Source of the DNA: Candidatus Methanomethylophilaceae archaeon
Lineage (GTDB): Archaea > Thermoplasmatota > Thermoplasmata > Methanomassiliicoccales > Methanomethylophilaceae
DNA: 64,000 nucleotides
Assembly (NCBI GenBank): GCA_017507885.1
Contig: JAFVZY010000117.1
Span: 1-64,000 of the forward strand
Reading direction: 5' to 3'
Below the pieces are notes generated by a model. That model made no database searches. It was not told the DNA's origin and saw nothing but the letters and a program-made list of their open reading frames with translations. Within the stretch, counting starts at the first letter, position 1; each line of letters opens with the position of its first letter. This document shows, piece by piece, positions 7,527 through 15,486 of this stretch. Position numbers and translations under genes: made by a program.

Positions 7527-8612
7527 ATGAATCTCGATCCCGGTGTGAAGAAGGGTTTGGCGGTGGCGTTCGTCATCTGCCTGATACTCGCATCCTGTCT
7601 CGCACTGTTGCATGTCGGAAAGGGGAACGAATCATCGGGACCCCTGACCTCCACCATATTCGACATCTACGAGGAGGACGGGATGGTCCATTTCAACTAC
7701 GAGTCGGACTACATGTTCGACGAGTATCTGAAGAAGGGTTCCGTGTATTCACAAGGCCTCACGGATTACCTCGCGGACAACATCACCGTCGGCAAGTCGA
7801 TCCACATCCACAAGAACCAGTTCTGTTCCGCCCTCATGGTGGAAAAGGAGACGGGAGACGGCTTCTACACCGGACGCAACTTCGATTACTTCTATTCGGA
7901 ACCGGCCATCGTCCACACATCGCCCGAAGGCGGCTACAGTTCCGTTTCGATAGTGGACATGTCCATGGCCGGGGATATCGGTGAAAGTATCGATGACAGG
8001 GCGAAGAACACGGTGTACAACGCACTCCCATACATCCCGTTGGACGGGGTCAACGAGAAGGGCGTGTTCGCTTGTATAAACGTGGTCCACAACGCCGATC
8101 CGATCAACGAATCAGAATCCATCAAGACCCCGATATTCATCACCTCCACGATCAGATTGATCCTTGACAACGCCTCAACCACTCAGGAGGCGGTGGACCT
8201 TGTGATGGGATACAACCTCAACTACGAGGTCAACTGTCACCTCTTCGTCTGCGACAGGTCGGGCGATTCGAGGTCGATAGAGGTCGTGGACAACAGGACC
8301 GTGGTCACCCCCACCGAAATCATGACCAACCATTACATCACCGTCGAAGGGGCGGATACGCCCATCAGCGAGAGCAGCAGGGAGAGATACGACACCCTCG
8401 AAGCCGCGTTGGAATCCAAACCCGCCATGTCCGAAGACGATGTGAAGGCCGCCCTCATATCGGTTCAACAGACCGATTCCGATAGGATGCACTTCACCCG
8501 CTGGTCCAGCGTATACAACCTCGATTCCTGTTCCGCCGTGGTGTGGATAGTCTCCCCTCAGAACGAGGAGGGCGAGATGGATTACGACACGCCGCATCGT
8601 TTCTCGATCTGA
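7527..8612 (+). CDS. Membrane-anchored or secreted linear amide C-N hydrolase (bile-salt-hydrolase/penicillin-acylase family)
   Basis: A 361-residue Ntn-type amidase. An N-terminal hydrophobic helix (about residues 10-30) should anchor or export it. The catalytic region starts at Cys100 (NQFCSAL), with Arg117 and Asp120 in TGRNFD, the same Cys-Arg-Asp spacing as in choloylglycine hydrolases (Cys2, Arg18, Asp21). In this superfamily the cysteine becomes the N-terminal nucleophile after cleavage, so removal of the first 99 residues would be expected. Gut methanogens are known to carry bile-salt hydrolases, but acyl-homoserine-lactone or penicillin-type amides are equally possible substrates. 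It is divergent from a DUF4143 ATPase with palindromes between them. Confidence 0.8.
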   Translation: MNLDPGVKKGLAVAFVICLILASCLALLHVGKGNESSGPLTSTIFDIYEEDGMVHFNYESDYMFDEYLKKGSVYSQGLTDYLADNITVGKSIHIHKNQFCSALMVEKETGDGFYTGRNFDYFYSEPAIVHTSPEGGYSSVSIVDMSMAGDIGESIDDRAKNTVYNALPYIPLDGVNEKGVFACINVVHNADPINESESIKTPIFITSTIRLILDNASTTQEAVDLVMGYNLNYEVNCHLFVCDRSGDSRSIEVVDNRTVVTPTEIMTNHYITVEGADTPISESSRERYDTLEAALESKPAMSEDDVKAALISVQQTDSDRMHFTRWSSVYNLDSCSAVVWIVSPQNEEGEMDYDTPHRFSI

Positions 8613-8682
8613 TTCGATGGAACGATCTCAGACGGATGTCACATCCACCCCTCTGCATCATGTCGATGGTGGTGTCGACGGA

Positions 8683-9048
8683 TCATTCCCTGAAATAACT
8701 GCGGGCGGGATCCAATTCCCTCGGGGTGTTCATGTTGACCGATAGCTCGACCCAATTGGTCTGGGAAAGGTACTCCTCGAGGTATTCCCCACGGAGGGTC
8801 CCCTCACGGTTCATGATGCATATTCCCGAGAGAACCCAGTTCCTACCGCCGTCCCCACGTGTGTATGACGACTCGATGCCTATCCTTCCGACTGTCTGCT
8901 CGTCCACGACCGCAAGGGCGGACTGCATGACATCGGGCACGAAGTACTCGATGAACGAATCCACGACCTCGGTTGTGAGAAGGGGAAGATCCGAAGGGCA
9001 TGTGAGGACGTAGTCACCGTTCATGATGGAGAACGACTCGTGGAGATC
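8683..9048 (-). pseudogene. 5'-truncated copy of cobY
   Basis: The last roughly 120 codons of an adenosylcobinamide-phosphate guanylyltransferase gene, closely matching the intact cobY at 10724-11329 up to and including the stop and the bases beyond it. Homology to the intact gene ends at the DLHE codons (9046-9048), where an IS-like end begins on the other side. The N-terminal half with the nucleotide-binding GGKGSRMG loop is missing, so the product would be inactive even if translation began at the internal ATG at 9024. It looks like one arm of a duplication broken by a mobile element. Confidence 0.85.
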
Positions 9049-9058
9049 AGTCCTTGTT

Positions 9059-9093
9059 TGAGGAAGTATAGTTCATTTCAAGGGAAACTTAAG
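9059..9093 (+). mobile_element. Solo insertion-sequence end at the cobY break
   Basis: 35 bases matching 107-141 at 29 positions without gaps, beginning with the same TGA and ending in AGGGAAACTTAAG. No transposase is attached here, so this is a scar left by partial loss of the element. Confidence 0.6.
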
Positions 9094-9103
9094 TTGACGG
9101 CGA

Positions 9104-9116
9104 ATTATAATTATAA
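9104..9116 (+). promoter_or_regulatory. TATA box of the interrupted ATPase
   Basis: The AATTATAATTATA element is about 25 bases before the ATG at 9134 and lies just outside the IS end, so the promoter survived or was created by the insertion. Confidence 0.6.
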
Positions 9117-9133
9117 CGAACGGATGCACCCCC

Positions 9134-10573
9134 ATGGAGAGGTACATCGCATCCGACCTGAAAGCATGGAAGGAGTCCCCCGACAGGAGACCCCTGATTC
9201 TGAAAGGCGTCCCCCAATGCGGAAAGACACATGTCGCCATGGACTTCGGCATCGGGAATCATATTGACCTCACCTATTTCGACGTTCCGGAACACCCCGA
9301 ACTGGAGGATTCGTTCGAATCCGATGTGGACGACATGTTTCGTGAGATGTCCCTCATCAACGGTACCCCTCCGGGAAACGGCACCCTTCTGGTATTGGAT
9401 CATGTGGAACACTGCGACGGGATATGGGATGCCGTATCGCGGCTCCATCACGGACACCCCGGGATCCACATCATGTGTGTGACATCCAGGGGAGGCCCGA
9501 AGGATGACGACGGATTCGACACGATCGTCATGAGACCCATGTGTTTCGGCGAGTTCGTACTCGCCTGCGGATAGCAGCGCCTGCACCTCGCATTGAAGGC
9601 CATGGAAATCGGCATGAGACCCTCCAAGGCGGACCTGAGGACCCTGGACAGACTCTACATCGACTATCTGATGGTCGGAGGAATGCCGGAAGCCGTACTC
9701 GCCTGGGTCAGGACGGGGGACATGTATCGGGTGGAGGGGATCCACGGAAGGATCATCGACATGTACGAATCCGAAATCCGTGCACATTGCCCCGATCCCG
9801 AACGTGGATTGGATCTGTTGTCATCGGTGCCGATTCAAATGGTGGAACACAAGGGCAGATTCAGACTGTGTGATGCAGGGGGAAGAACCAGCACCCTGTC
9901 CAGGGCGATGGAATGGATGTTGGACTCGGGCATGATTCAACGCTACTGGGGGCTGACCGATTCCGAACACCCTCCGAAACCACGCAAGGGGATCTATTTC
10001 AGACTCCTTCTTTCGGACGTCGGCCTACTGAGCACCATCCTCGGAGCGAACAGAAACCTGTTGACATCCGAAGAGGGCGACCCTTCGGGAATCAAGGATG
10101 CCGTCATCAGGAACTACATCTACAACGAACTGGTCGCATCTCCTGGAAATGGGGAGGGGCCATACTACTGGAGGAACGTCAGGAATCAATCCAATGTGGA
10201 CTTCCTGTTGGATTTCGACGGAGGGATGATCCCCATGGTCATCAGAAGCAGGAAGGGAGGCAGGATCATGAATCTGGAGGCATACTGCAGGAGATACGGA
10301 CCGGATTCGGCGATTGTGACCTCCCGCACCCGCTACAAGAGCATATCGGACGAATGGATCCATGTCCCTCTGTCCCTGGTGGGAAGATTCGACGACATCA
10401 TGAGGGCGGTTCAGAATCCGGGACAATCGATAGATACCCCCTGGACACCTTCTGGCGTCCTCGACACATGCCCGCTGGATACGATGGTCGTCATGAACAT
10501 GGGCGAGGCATGCCTCGACTTCCTGACGAGCTCCTTCAGGGAAAGGAGGTTCCTTATTCCATCCTCCGGCTGA
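9134..10573 (+). pseudogene. DUF4143-type AAA ATPase with one in-frame TAG (pseudogene or UAG read-through)
   Basis: One reading frame of 480 codons with a single TAG at 9572-9574 (codon 147). Walker A is GVPQCGKT (residues 25-32). The region around the TAG (FGEFVLACG, then QRLHLALKAME) matches the same place in the ATPase at 23767, and similarity continues through MVGGMPEAV near residue 175, so the two halves are one gene. In Methanomassiliicoccales UAG can be read as pyrrolysine, but here Walker B has Asp-His instead of Asp-Glu (LLVLDH) and the nuclease ExK site reads IRSRKG, so decay of an unselected gene is at least as likely. The promoter looks intact. Confidence 0.75.
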
Positions 10574-10723
10574 ATCATCGATACGGAGGATCCATGGAAT
10601 CACCCGGATCAGACCGGGATATTGGATGATCGCTTCCGAATCGAACGGGACCCCGCTTGGAACGGATCCGAAGCCATCCCCATCGGATGGAGGAATCCGT
10701 CATACGGGTGCACGGACCTGCAT

Positions 10724-11329
10724 TCATTCCCTGAAGTAACTGCGGGCGAGATCCAATTCCCTGGGTGTGTTCATGTTGACAGAGAGTTCAACCCAATTGG
10801 TCTGGAAAAGATACTCCTCGAGATAATCCCCGCGCAACGTCCCTTCACGGTTCATGATGCAGATTCCGGAAAGAACCCAGTTCCTTCCGCCATCCTCGCG
10901 TGTATAGGACGGTTCGATCCCTATCCTCCTGACGGTCTTCTCATCCACCACGGCGAGAGCGGATTGCATTACCCCGGGTACGAAGTATTCGATGAAGGAA
11001 TCCACCACCTCCGTGGTCAGAAGGGGGAGATCCGAGGGACAGGTCAACACGTAATCGCTGTTGAGAACCGAGAACGCCTCATGAAGGTCGCCCATGAAAT
11101 CGTCACCGGAGGTACGGATGGTCTCCACACCCATGTCGTTGAGATACTTCTCCGTACAAGGGGTGTTGTCACTGACGGATACAAGGAGGCGATCGATGTG
11201 GGTGGATGTGAGCAATGCGTCCACGACCCTCCTGACCGTGGGAACCCCTCCGACCAGCTGCATGGGTTTCTCTATACCGCATCTTCCCATACGGGAACCC
11301 TTTCCTCCGGCATTCACGAGAGCCTCCAT
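10724..11329 (-). CDS. cobY: GTP:adenosylcobinamide-phosphate guanylyltransferase CobY
   Basis: A 201-residue nucleotidyltransferase (MobA/GlmU fold) that transfers GMP to adenosylcobinamide phosphate, the archaeal replacement for CobU. The N-terminal loop ALVNAGGKGSRMG with GIEKPM (residues 3-24) binds GTP, and TCPSDLPLL in the middle supplies the conserved Asp. Its ATG (11329-11327) overlaps the TGA of cobS by one base, so it is the last, coupled gene of the corrinoid operon. A truncated second copy lies at 8683-9048. Confidence 0.9.
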   Translation of the reverse strand: MEALVNAGGKGSRMGRCGIEKPMQLVGGVPTVRRVVDALLTSTHIDRLLVSVSDNTPCTEKYLNDMGVETIRTSGDDFMGDLHEAFSVLNSDYVLTCPSDLPLLTTEVVDSFIEYFVPGVMQSALAVVDEKTVRRIGIEPSYTREDGGRNWVLSGICIMNREGTLRGDYLEEYLFQTNWVELSVNMNTPRELDLARSYFRE

Positions 11330-12174
11330 CAGATCACCAGCAGAAACACGATAGACATCACGAAAACCACCACGGGCCTGCTTATCTCGTTGGTCGCACC
11401 GAGGATGTCCCCGTTGACCATTCCGAAATTCCTGTTCGCCACACGTGCCATGAGCACACCGACGATCGCAGAGGAGACGATTCCGGCGATGAGCACGGAA
11501 ACGATCTGAACGATGAGATCGGAATCGTCCAAGGACATCGGGACACCGACGAGATCGGCCACCACGGACGCGAGGATGCAGAGCACCGCTCCGAATACGA
11601 GGGAAAGCATCACGGACTTGACCGCGGAGGCCTTGGTGGTCCTCTCCACCTGTCTTCCGGCCATCCCCTTGCCGGCGATCCCCCATGATGCCGCGAACAC
11701 CTGTGCGTTCTTGACCATGACTTCGACGACGGGGACGATCAGGAACATGGCAAGCCATCCGGGTATGGACGAATACAATGCGAAGGATGTGAACGTCACC
11801 GCAAGGGCCACACCGATTCCACCGGCACCGACGAGGGTGTCCTTGAGGGCACGGAGATGGGACTCCGGAGGACCGGATACGATCATCCCGTCACCGAAAT
11901 CGGTGAGTCCGTCGAAATGCAGGAACTTGCTTCCCACATAGACGGTGAGCATGGCCATCACGGCCACCATCATGGCGGAACCGTATCCCAACGACTCATG
12001 CATGTGGAAGAACAATCCGAGCTCGACTGTCAGCAGGATTCCGAACAGGAGTCCCACCACGGGAACCATGTGGAATCTGGTCTCCATGGCATCCATGTCC
12101 TCCTGTGTTATGTCCATGTGCCAAAGCGTGAAGAAGGAGATCATCCCCTTCATCGCGGACAATGCGCCTCCCAT
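11329..12174 (-). CDS. cobS: Adenosylcobinamide-GDP ribazoletransferase CobS
   Basis: A 281-residue polytopic membrane enzyme that joins adenosylcobinamide-GDP to alpha-ribazole or its phosphate, the last joining step of cobamide assembly. The family signature FLHFDGLTDFGDG (about residues 84-96), with its Asp-rich metal site, and the GKGMAGRQ loop (about 170) are present, with about seven hydrophobic segments. The length is normal. The ATG directly follows the cbiZ TGA, and the stop overlaps the cobY start. CobT supplies the activated base. Confidence 0.94.
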   Translation of the reverse strand: MGGALSAMKGMISFFTLWHMDITQEDMDAMETRFHMVPVVGLLFGILLTVELGLFFHMHESLGYGSAMMVAVMAMLTVYVGSKFLHFDGLTDFGDGMIVSGPPESHLRALKDTLVGAGGIGVALAVTFTSFALYSSIPGWLAMFLIVPVVEVMVKNAQVFAASWGIAGKGMAGRQVERTTKASAVKSVMLSLVFGAVLCILASVVADLVGVPMSLDDSDLIVQIVSVLIAGIVSSAIVGVLMARVANRNFGMVNGDILGATNEISRPVVVFVMSIVFLLVI

Positions 12175-13200
12175 TCAGAAACGCCTCCCCGCTTCGGTGG
12201 CCATGGACATGATGAGACCGTCCATGATCCCCTTCTCGAAATCCGGTACGAAACCGAATTCGGAGACACTGAGGTCTTCGAAAAGCTGGATTATGCACTC
12301 GTCACCGTCCGCATACAGCGAATCTGCACGGTCGGAGACGTAATGGAACATGTCCAGAACGGTCCTCGTACGTGGATATGAAAGATACTCCCTGAGGGAT
12401 TCGGAATACTCCTCACGGGTCATGCCGGTACCGGACATGGTCCAAAGGACCTCCTCGTCGTAACCGAGCTTCGAAAGCAGTTTCATTGGATCCTCGGGTT
12501 CGGGGAACTCGCCCCTGACGCACAACGCATGACCCACGGCCGCTCTGACGGCCCTTCCACCGGCGATTCCCAAATCGGAACCGGTTCCGGTGTATGTCAG
12601 AGGTCCGTCGCCCTTGGGGGATATTATCGCCACGGAATCGGATGTCGTTCCGGTCTCCTTGAACCCGCGATCCGCCAATGCCGCGGATTTTCCTTCGATG
12701 ACAGGCATGAAAAGATTGACCTTCCCCTCCATGGTCAGAGGGGACTCCACCACCAATGCTACGTTGATGGTTCCGGCCATCATCCTGGCCGCCCTTTTGA
12801 GGGAGGTCACATGACGGGATTCCCAATCCTCGAGGACATCACCCGCCATGACGTGATTGCTCAATCCGGCGGTGGCCACGGCGGTGACGAACGTTCCGTT
12901 GCGCTCGGCCTCCTGAACGTTGAACACGTAACCTACCTCTGCGGCGGTCATCATCCCCACGGTGTTCCCTGGAAGACCGAGGGCATCCCTTACCTCTGCG
13001 GCATGGGCACGGGGATCGTCGTGATCGTAATCATGGGGGACCTGCATGATGAAATAAGCGTCGGCTTCGGAGAGACCGCCGTTGAGCACGGCGCAACTGA
13101 GGACCTCCATGGTCTCCGTGAACCTCACGACACCCACGGCCAGTCCGTCCACCTCCTCCAAACCACATGATTCTATGTATCTCAAAACAGAGCCTCCCAT
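12175..13200 (-). CDS. cbiZ: Adenosylcobinamide amidohydrolase CbiZ with an unassigned C-terminal domain
   Basis: CbiZ cleaves the aminopropanol side chain of imported (pseudo)cobinamides and cobamides to adenosylcobyric acid, the key remodelling enzyme of archaeal corrinoid salvage. Family motifs are TAGLSNHV (about residues 110-117), GTINVALVVE (about 140-149) and GTTSDSV (about 185-191). The first 230 residues cover the CbiZ domain. A further 105 or so residues (from about 236), rich in acidic and aromatic residues with no motif I recognise, follow without a break. The ATG at 13200 overlaps cbiB by 19 bases; longer starts lie inside cbiB and have no homology. Confidence 0.9.
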   Translation of the reverse strand: MGGSVLRYIESCGLEEVDGLAVGVVRFTETMEVLSCAVLNGGLSEADAYFIMQVPHDYDHDDPRAHAAEVRDALGLPGNTVGMMTAAEVGYVFNVQEAERNGTFVTAVATAGLSNHVMAGDVLEDWESRHVTSLKRAARMMAGTINVALVVESPLTMEGKVNLFMPVIEGKSAALADRGFKETGTTSDSVAIISPKGDGPLTYTGTGSDLGIAGGRAVRAAVGHALCVRGEFPEPEDPMKLLSKLGYDEEVLWTMSGTGMTREEYSESLREYLSYPRTRTVLDMFHYVSDRADSLYADGDECIIQLFEDLSVSEFGFVPDFEKGIMDGLIMSMATEAGRRF

Positions 13201-14201
13201 ACCGCGAGGAACCAACCCTCGCAGAACAATTGGATGTGTATGCCCACCAGGGCATATAATATGAACGAGACTGTGACGACGAAAAGCACGGATGCGAGTT
13301 CCACCAACCTGCTGCACCTCCTGACGTCGGAGGGGGTGGGCATCGGACCGTGTCCCATCACATAGACGCCGTCCTTCACCATGCTTATGTCCATCACCCC
13401 TGCCACGGCGGTCATGGAATATCCGCTGTTGGGGCTGGGGGTCAACCCGTGCTGCTCCCTGGCCATGGGGACCGCCGCCCTCCAGTTCATCTTCTTGAAC
13501 ACGGCGGCGAGTGCGATGAAATAAGGCGATATGCGGGCGGTCGGGAATCCCAGGACATCGTCGAACTTTGCAGGGAAGTACCCTATGCGGGCGTATTTCT
13601 CGTTGAGGTATCCCCACATGGCATCCATCAGATTCGCACAACGGAACATCACCGCTCCGGGGAGTCCGAAGAGTCCGAAGAAGAACGTGGGGGAATAGAC
13701 ACTGTCAACCAGGTTCTCGGAGATGGTTTCGCAACAGGATGATGCGATGTGGTCCGCATCCATCCCTTTGGTGTTCCTGCTGACGATCATCTGGACCTTG
13801 TCGGCGGCATCCTCGATCCTTCCCGCCTCCAGGTCATCGGCGATGGGGTCGCAGTGGTGCCTGAAAGAGAACACGGCGAAGGTTATCTTGAACAGGAACG
13901 CGGTGGCCACGATCCATGCGATCTCTCCTGCGAGCGGGTCCACGAATCTGCCGAAGGCGTATCCGGCAAGCGTGGTGATGAACATACCCAAGGATGCGAA
14001 CAGGATGAAAACAAAAAGATACGAAAGGAAACCGATGACGGTTGCACTGAAAGACGTGCGGTTCTTGACGCGCCTGTTGATGGCATCCAGTATGTTGCCC
14101 ATCCATCTGAGCGGATGGACGGAGTTCGGAGGCTCACCTACGAAACGGTCGAAGAGCAACGCCAATGCTATGATAAGGAATGCATCCAACCAGAGGGGCA
14201 T
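13182..14201 (-). CDS. cbiB: Adenosylcobinamide-phosphate synthase CbiB
   Basis: A 339-residue membrane protein that attaches (R)-1-aminopropanol phosphate, the product of CobD, to adenosylcobyric acid. The family N-terminus DRFVGEPPNSVHPLRWMG (about residues 18-35) and the SRNTKGMD and CCETISENLVDS segments (about 145-170) are clear, and four to five transmembrane helices are visible. Together with CbiZ it closes a remodelling cycle: CbiZ removes the old side chain and CbiB adds a new one. It overlaps cbiZ and lies four bases downstream of the cobD stop. Confidence 0.95.
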   Translation of the reverse strand: MPLWLDAFLIIALALLFDRFVGEPPNSVHPLRWMGNILDAINRRVKNRTSFSATVIGFLSYLFVFILFASLGMFITTLAGYAFGRFVDPLAGEIAWIVATAFLFKITFAVFSFRHHCDPIADDLEAGRIEDAADKVQMIVSRNTKGMDADHIASSCCETISENLVDSVYSPTFFFGLFGLPGAVMFRCANLMDAMWGYLNEKYARIGYFPAKFDDVLGFPTARISPYFIALAAVFKKMNWRAAVPMAREQHGLTPSPNSGYSMTAVAGVMDISMVKDGVYVMGHGPMPTPSDVRRCSRLVELASVLFVVTVSFILYALVGIHIQLFCEGWFLAVWEALF

Positions 14202-14205
14202 CCTT

Positions 14206-15315
14206 TCACCCGTTGATGACCGAATCCACGGCGGCCACGAATCTGCAGTTGCGCTCCCTGTCCTTCACACTGTAACGGACGTATCCCTTGAACCTGTCCC
14301 CGAACGAGGAACAGTCCCTCACCATGATTCCGCGGGTGAGCATCCTCTTCTTGAATTCGGCGGCGTCCATGCCGAGAGGCTCGAGGGAATTGAAATAGAA
14401 GAACGAATCCGAAACGGGTCCAGCCGGGAACTCCACCTCCATGAGCATGGAGTTCATGACCTCCGACTCCTGGGCCATCACAGCCGCGGCGTGGTCGACG
14501 TAATCCATCCTGTCCCTGATGAGGACGTTGGCGACGTTCTGCTCCACCTGGCCCACGTTCCATGTCATGCGGACCTTCTCCATCTCGGAGATGAGGCCGT
14601 CGTTGGAGAATCCGAATCCGATCCTGATTCCAGGGATAGCGAAGGATTTGGTCAGGGATGATGCGACGATGAGATTGGAGAACCTGTTGACCATTCCCGA
14701 AAGGGTGACATCACAGTATCCGGGAACCAGCTCCAGAAGCGTCTCGTCGAGGAACACCAGGATGCCCAGATCCTCACACTCCCTCACGATGGATACGATC
14801 TTGTCACGAGGCTCGATCCTTCCGGTGGGGTTGTTGGGATTGCATATGTACAGGGCCCTGGCACCGGGAAGTTTCTCCGAGAGTTTATCGACATCTATAC
14901 GGAAATCATCCTCGGAGAGGAGATCGTTCCAGTCTATGTCGGCACCGACGATCCTGCACTGCTGTGCATACTCCGCGAAGGACGGCCTGTTGAGGATCAC
15001 CCTGTCGCCCCTGTCGAAGAATGTGTTGGGAACGTTACGGATTATGTCCGACGAACCGGCACCGATGGTTATGCACTCTGTGTCGATGTTGAACGCCTTG
15101 GATATCGTATCCTTCAACTCCGCACACGAATCGTCGGGATAGTGGCCGATGTCCCCTACCGCGGTGGCGATGATCTCACCCAGATCCTCGGGGGGACCGA
15201 AGGGGTTGAGGTTGTGACTGTAATCCTCTATGTCCTGCATCTTCCAGGCCTGGCCACCATGGACGGTGTCGCCGAGACCTATCAACTCTTTCCTAGGTTG
15301 AATGCGCCCCTTCAT
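14206..15315 (-). CDS. cobD: L-threonine-O-3-phosphate decarboxylase CobD
   Basis: A 369-residue PLP enzyme of the fold-type I aminotransferase family that makes (R)-1-aminopropanol O-2-phosphate. It shows VHGGQ near the N-terminus (CobD-type, where His-P aminotransferases differ), YICNPNNPTGR (about 152-162) and SSLTKSFAIPGIRIG (about 220-234), whose Lys binds PLP. Start 15315 is chosen because a TATA box at 15336-15347 is about 26 bases upstream; longer in-frame starts lie upstream of that promoter. It is the first gene of the operon. A histidinol-phosphate aminotransferase is the fallback, made unlikely by the neighbours. Confidence 0.88.
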   Translation of the reverse strand: MKGRIQPRKELIGLGDTVHGGQAWKMQDIEDYSHNLNPFGPPEDLGEIIATAVGDIGHYPDDSCAELKDTISKAFNIDTECITIGAGSSDIIRNVPNTFFDRGDRVILNRPSFAEYAQQCRIVGADIDWNDLLSEDDFRIDVDKLSEKLPGARALYICNPNNPTGRIEPRDKIVSIVRECEDLGILVFLDETLLELVPGYCDVTLSGMVNRFSNLIVASSLTKSFAIPGIRIGFGFSNDGLISEMEKVRMTWNVGQVEQNVANVLIRDRMDYVDHAAAVMAQESEVMNSMLMEVEFPAGPVSDSFFYFNSLEPLGMDAAEFKKRMLTRGIMVRDCSSFGDRFKGYVRYSVKDRERNCRFVAAVDSVING

Positions 15316-15335
15316 CGTTTTAGGATTGACGTTTA

Positions 15336-15347
15336 TGATTATATAGT
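15336..15347 (-). promoter_or_regulatory. TATA box of the cobD-cobY operon
   Basis: ACTATATAATCA on the minus strand is centred about 26 bases before the cobD ATG at 15315. No cobalamin-riboswitch-like sequence is visible between it and the gene, as expected for a leaderless mRNA. Confidence 0.65.
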
Positions 15348-15410
15348 GTTGGTTGGATGAGAAAACCATAGCACTCCGCAACTACAGGAATCGATGGGTT
15401 CGACAAAACG

Positions 15411-15480
15411 ACATTTCAATAAAACGGTCCGTATTTCAATAAACATTTCAATAAAACGGTCCGTATTTCAATAAACATTC
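15411..15480. repeat. Tandem 32-bp repeat, two copies plus a partial third
   Basis: Perfect 32-base units start at 15411 and 15443, and the first bases of a third start at 15475. Each contains the odd palindrome ACGG-T-CCGT flanked on both sides by TTTCAATAA. The block is 64 bases upstream of the cobD TATA box and just past the stop codon of the next gene. Same architecture as the arrays at 25168 and 42118, but no ATPase gene follows. Confidence 0.85.
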
Positions 15481-15486
15481 AAACCG

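Noticed and set aside
9593-10573. Separate gene starting at the ATG after the TAG
   Set aside because: The frame is the same as the upstream half and together they match one ATPase; no promoter or ribosome site precedes the second half.
13201-13641. Longer N-terminus for CbiZ
   Set aside because: The upstream in-frame codons lie inside cbiB and give arginine- and histidine-rich sequence without homology.
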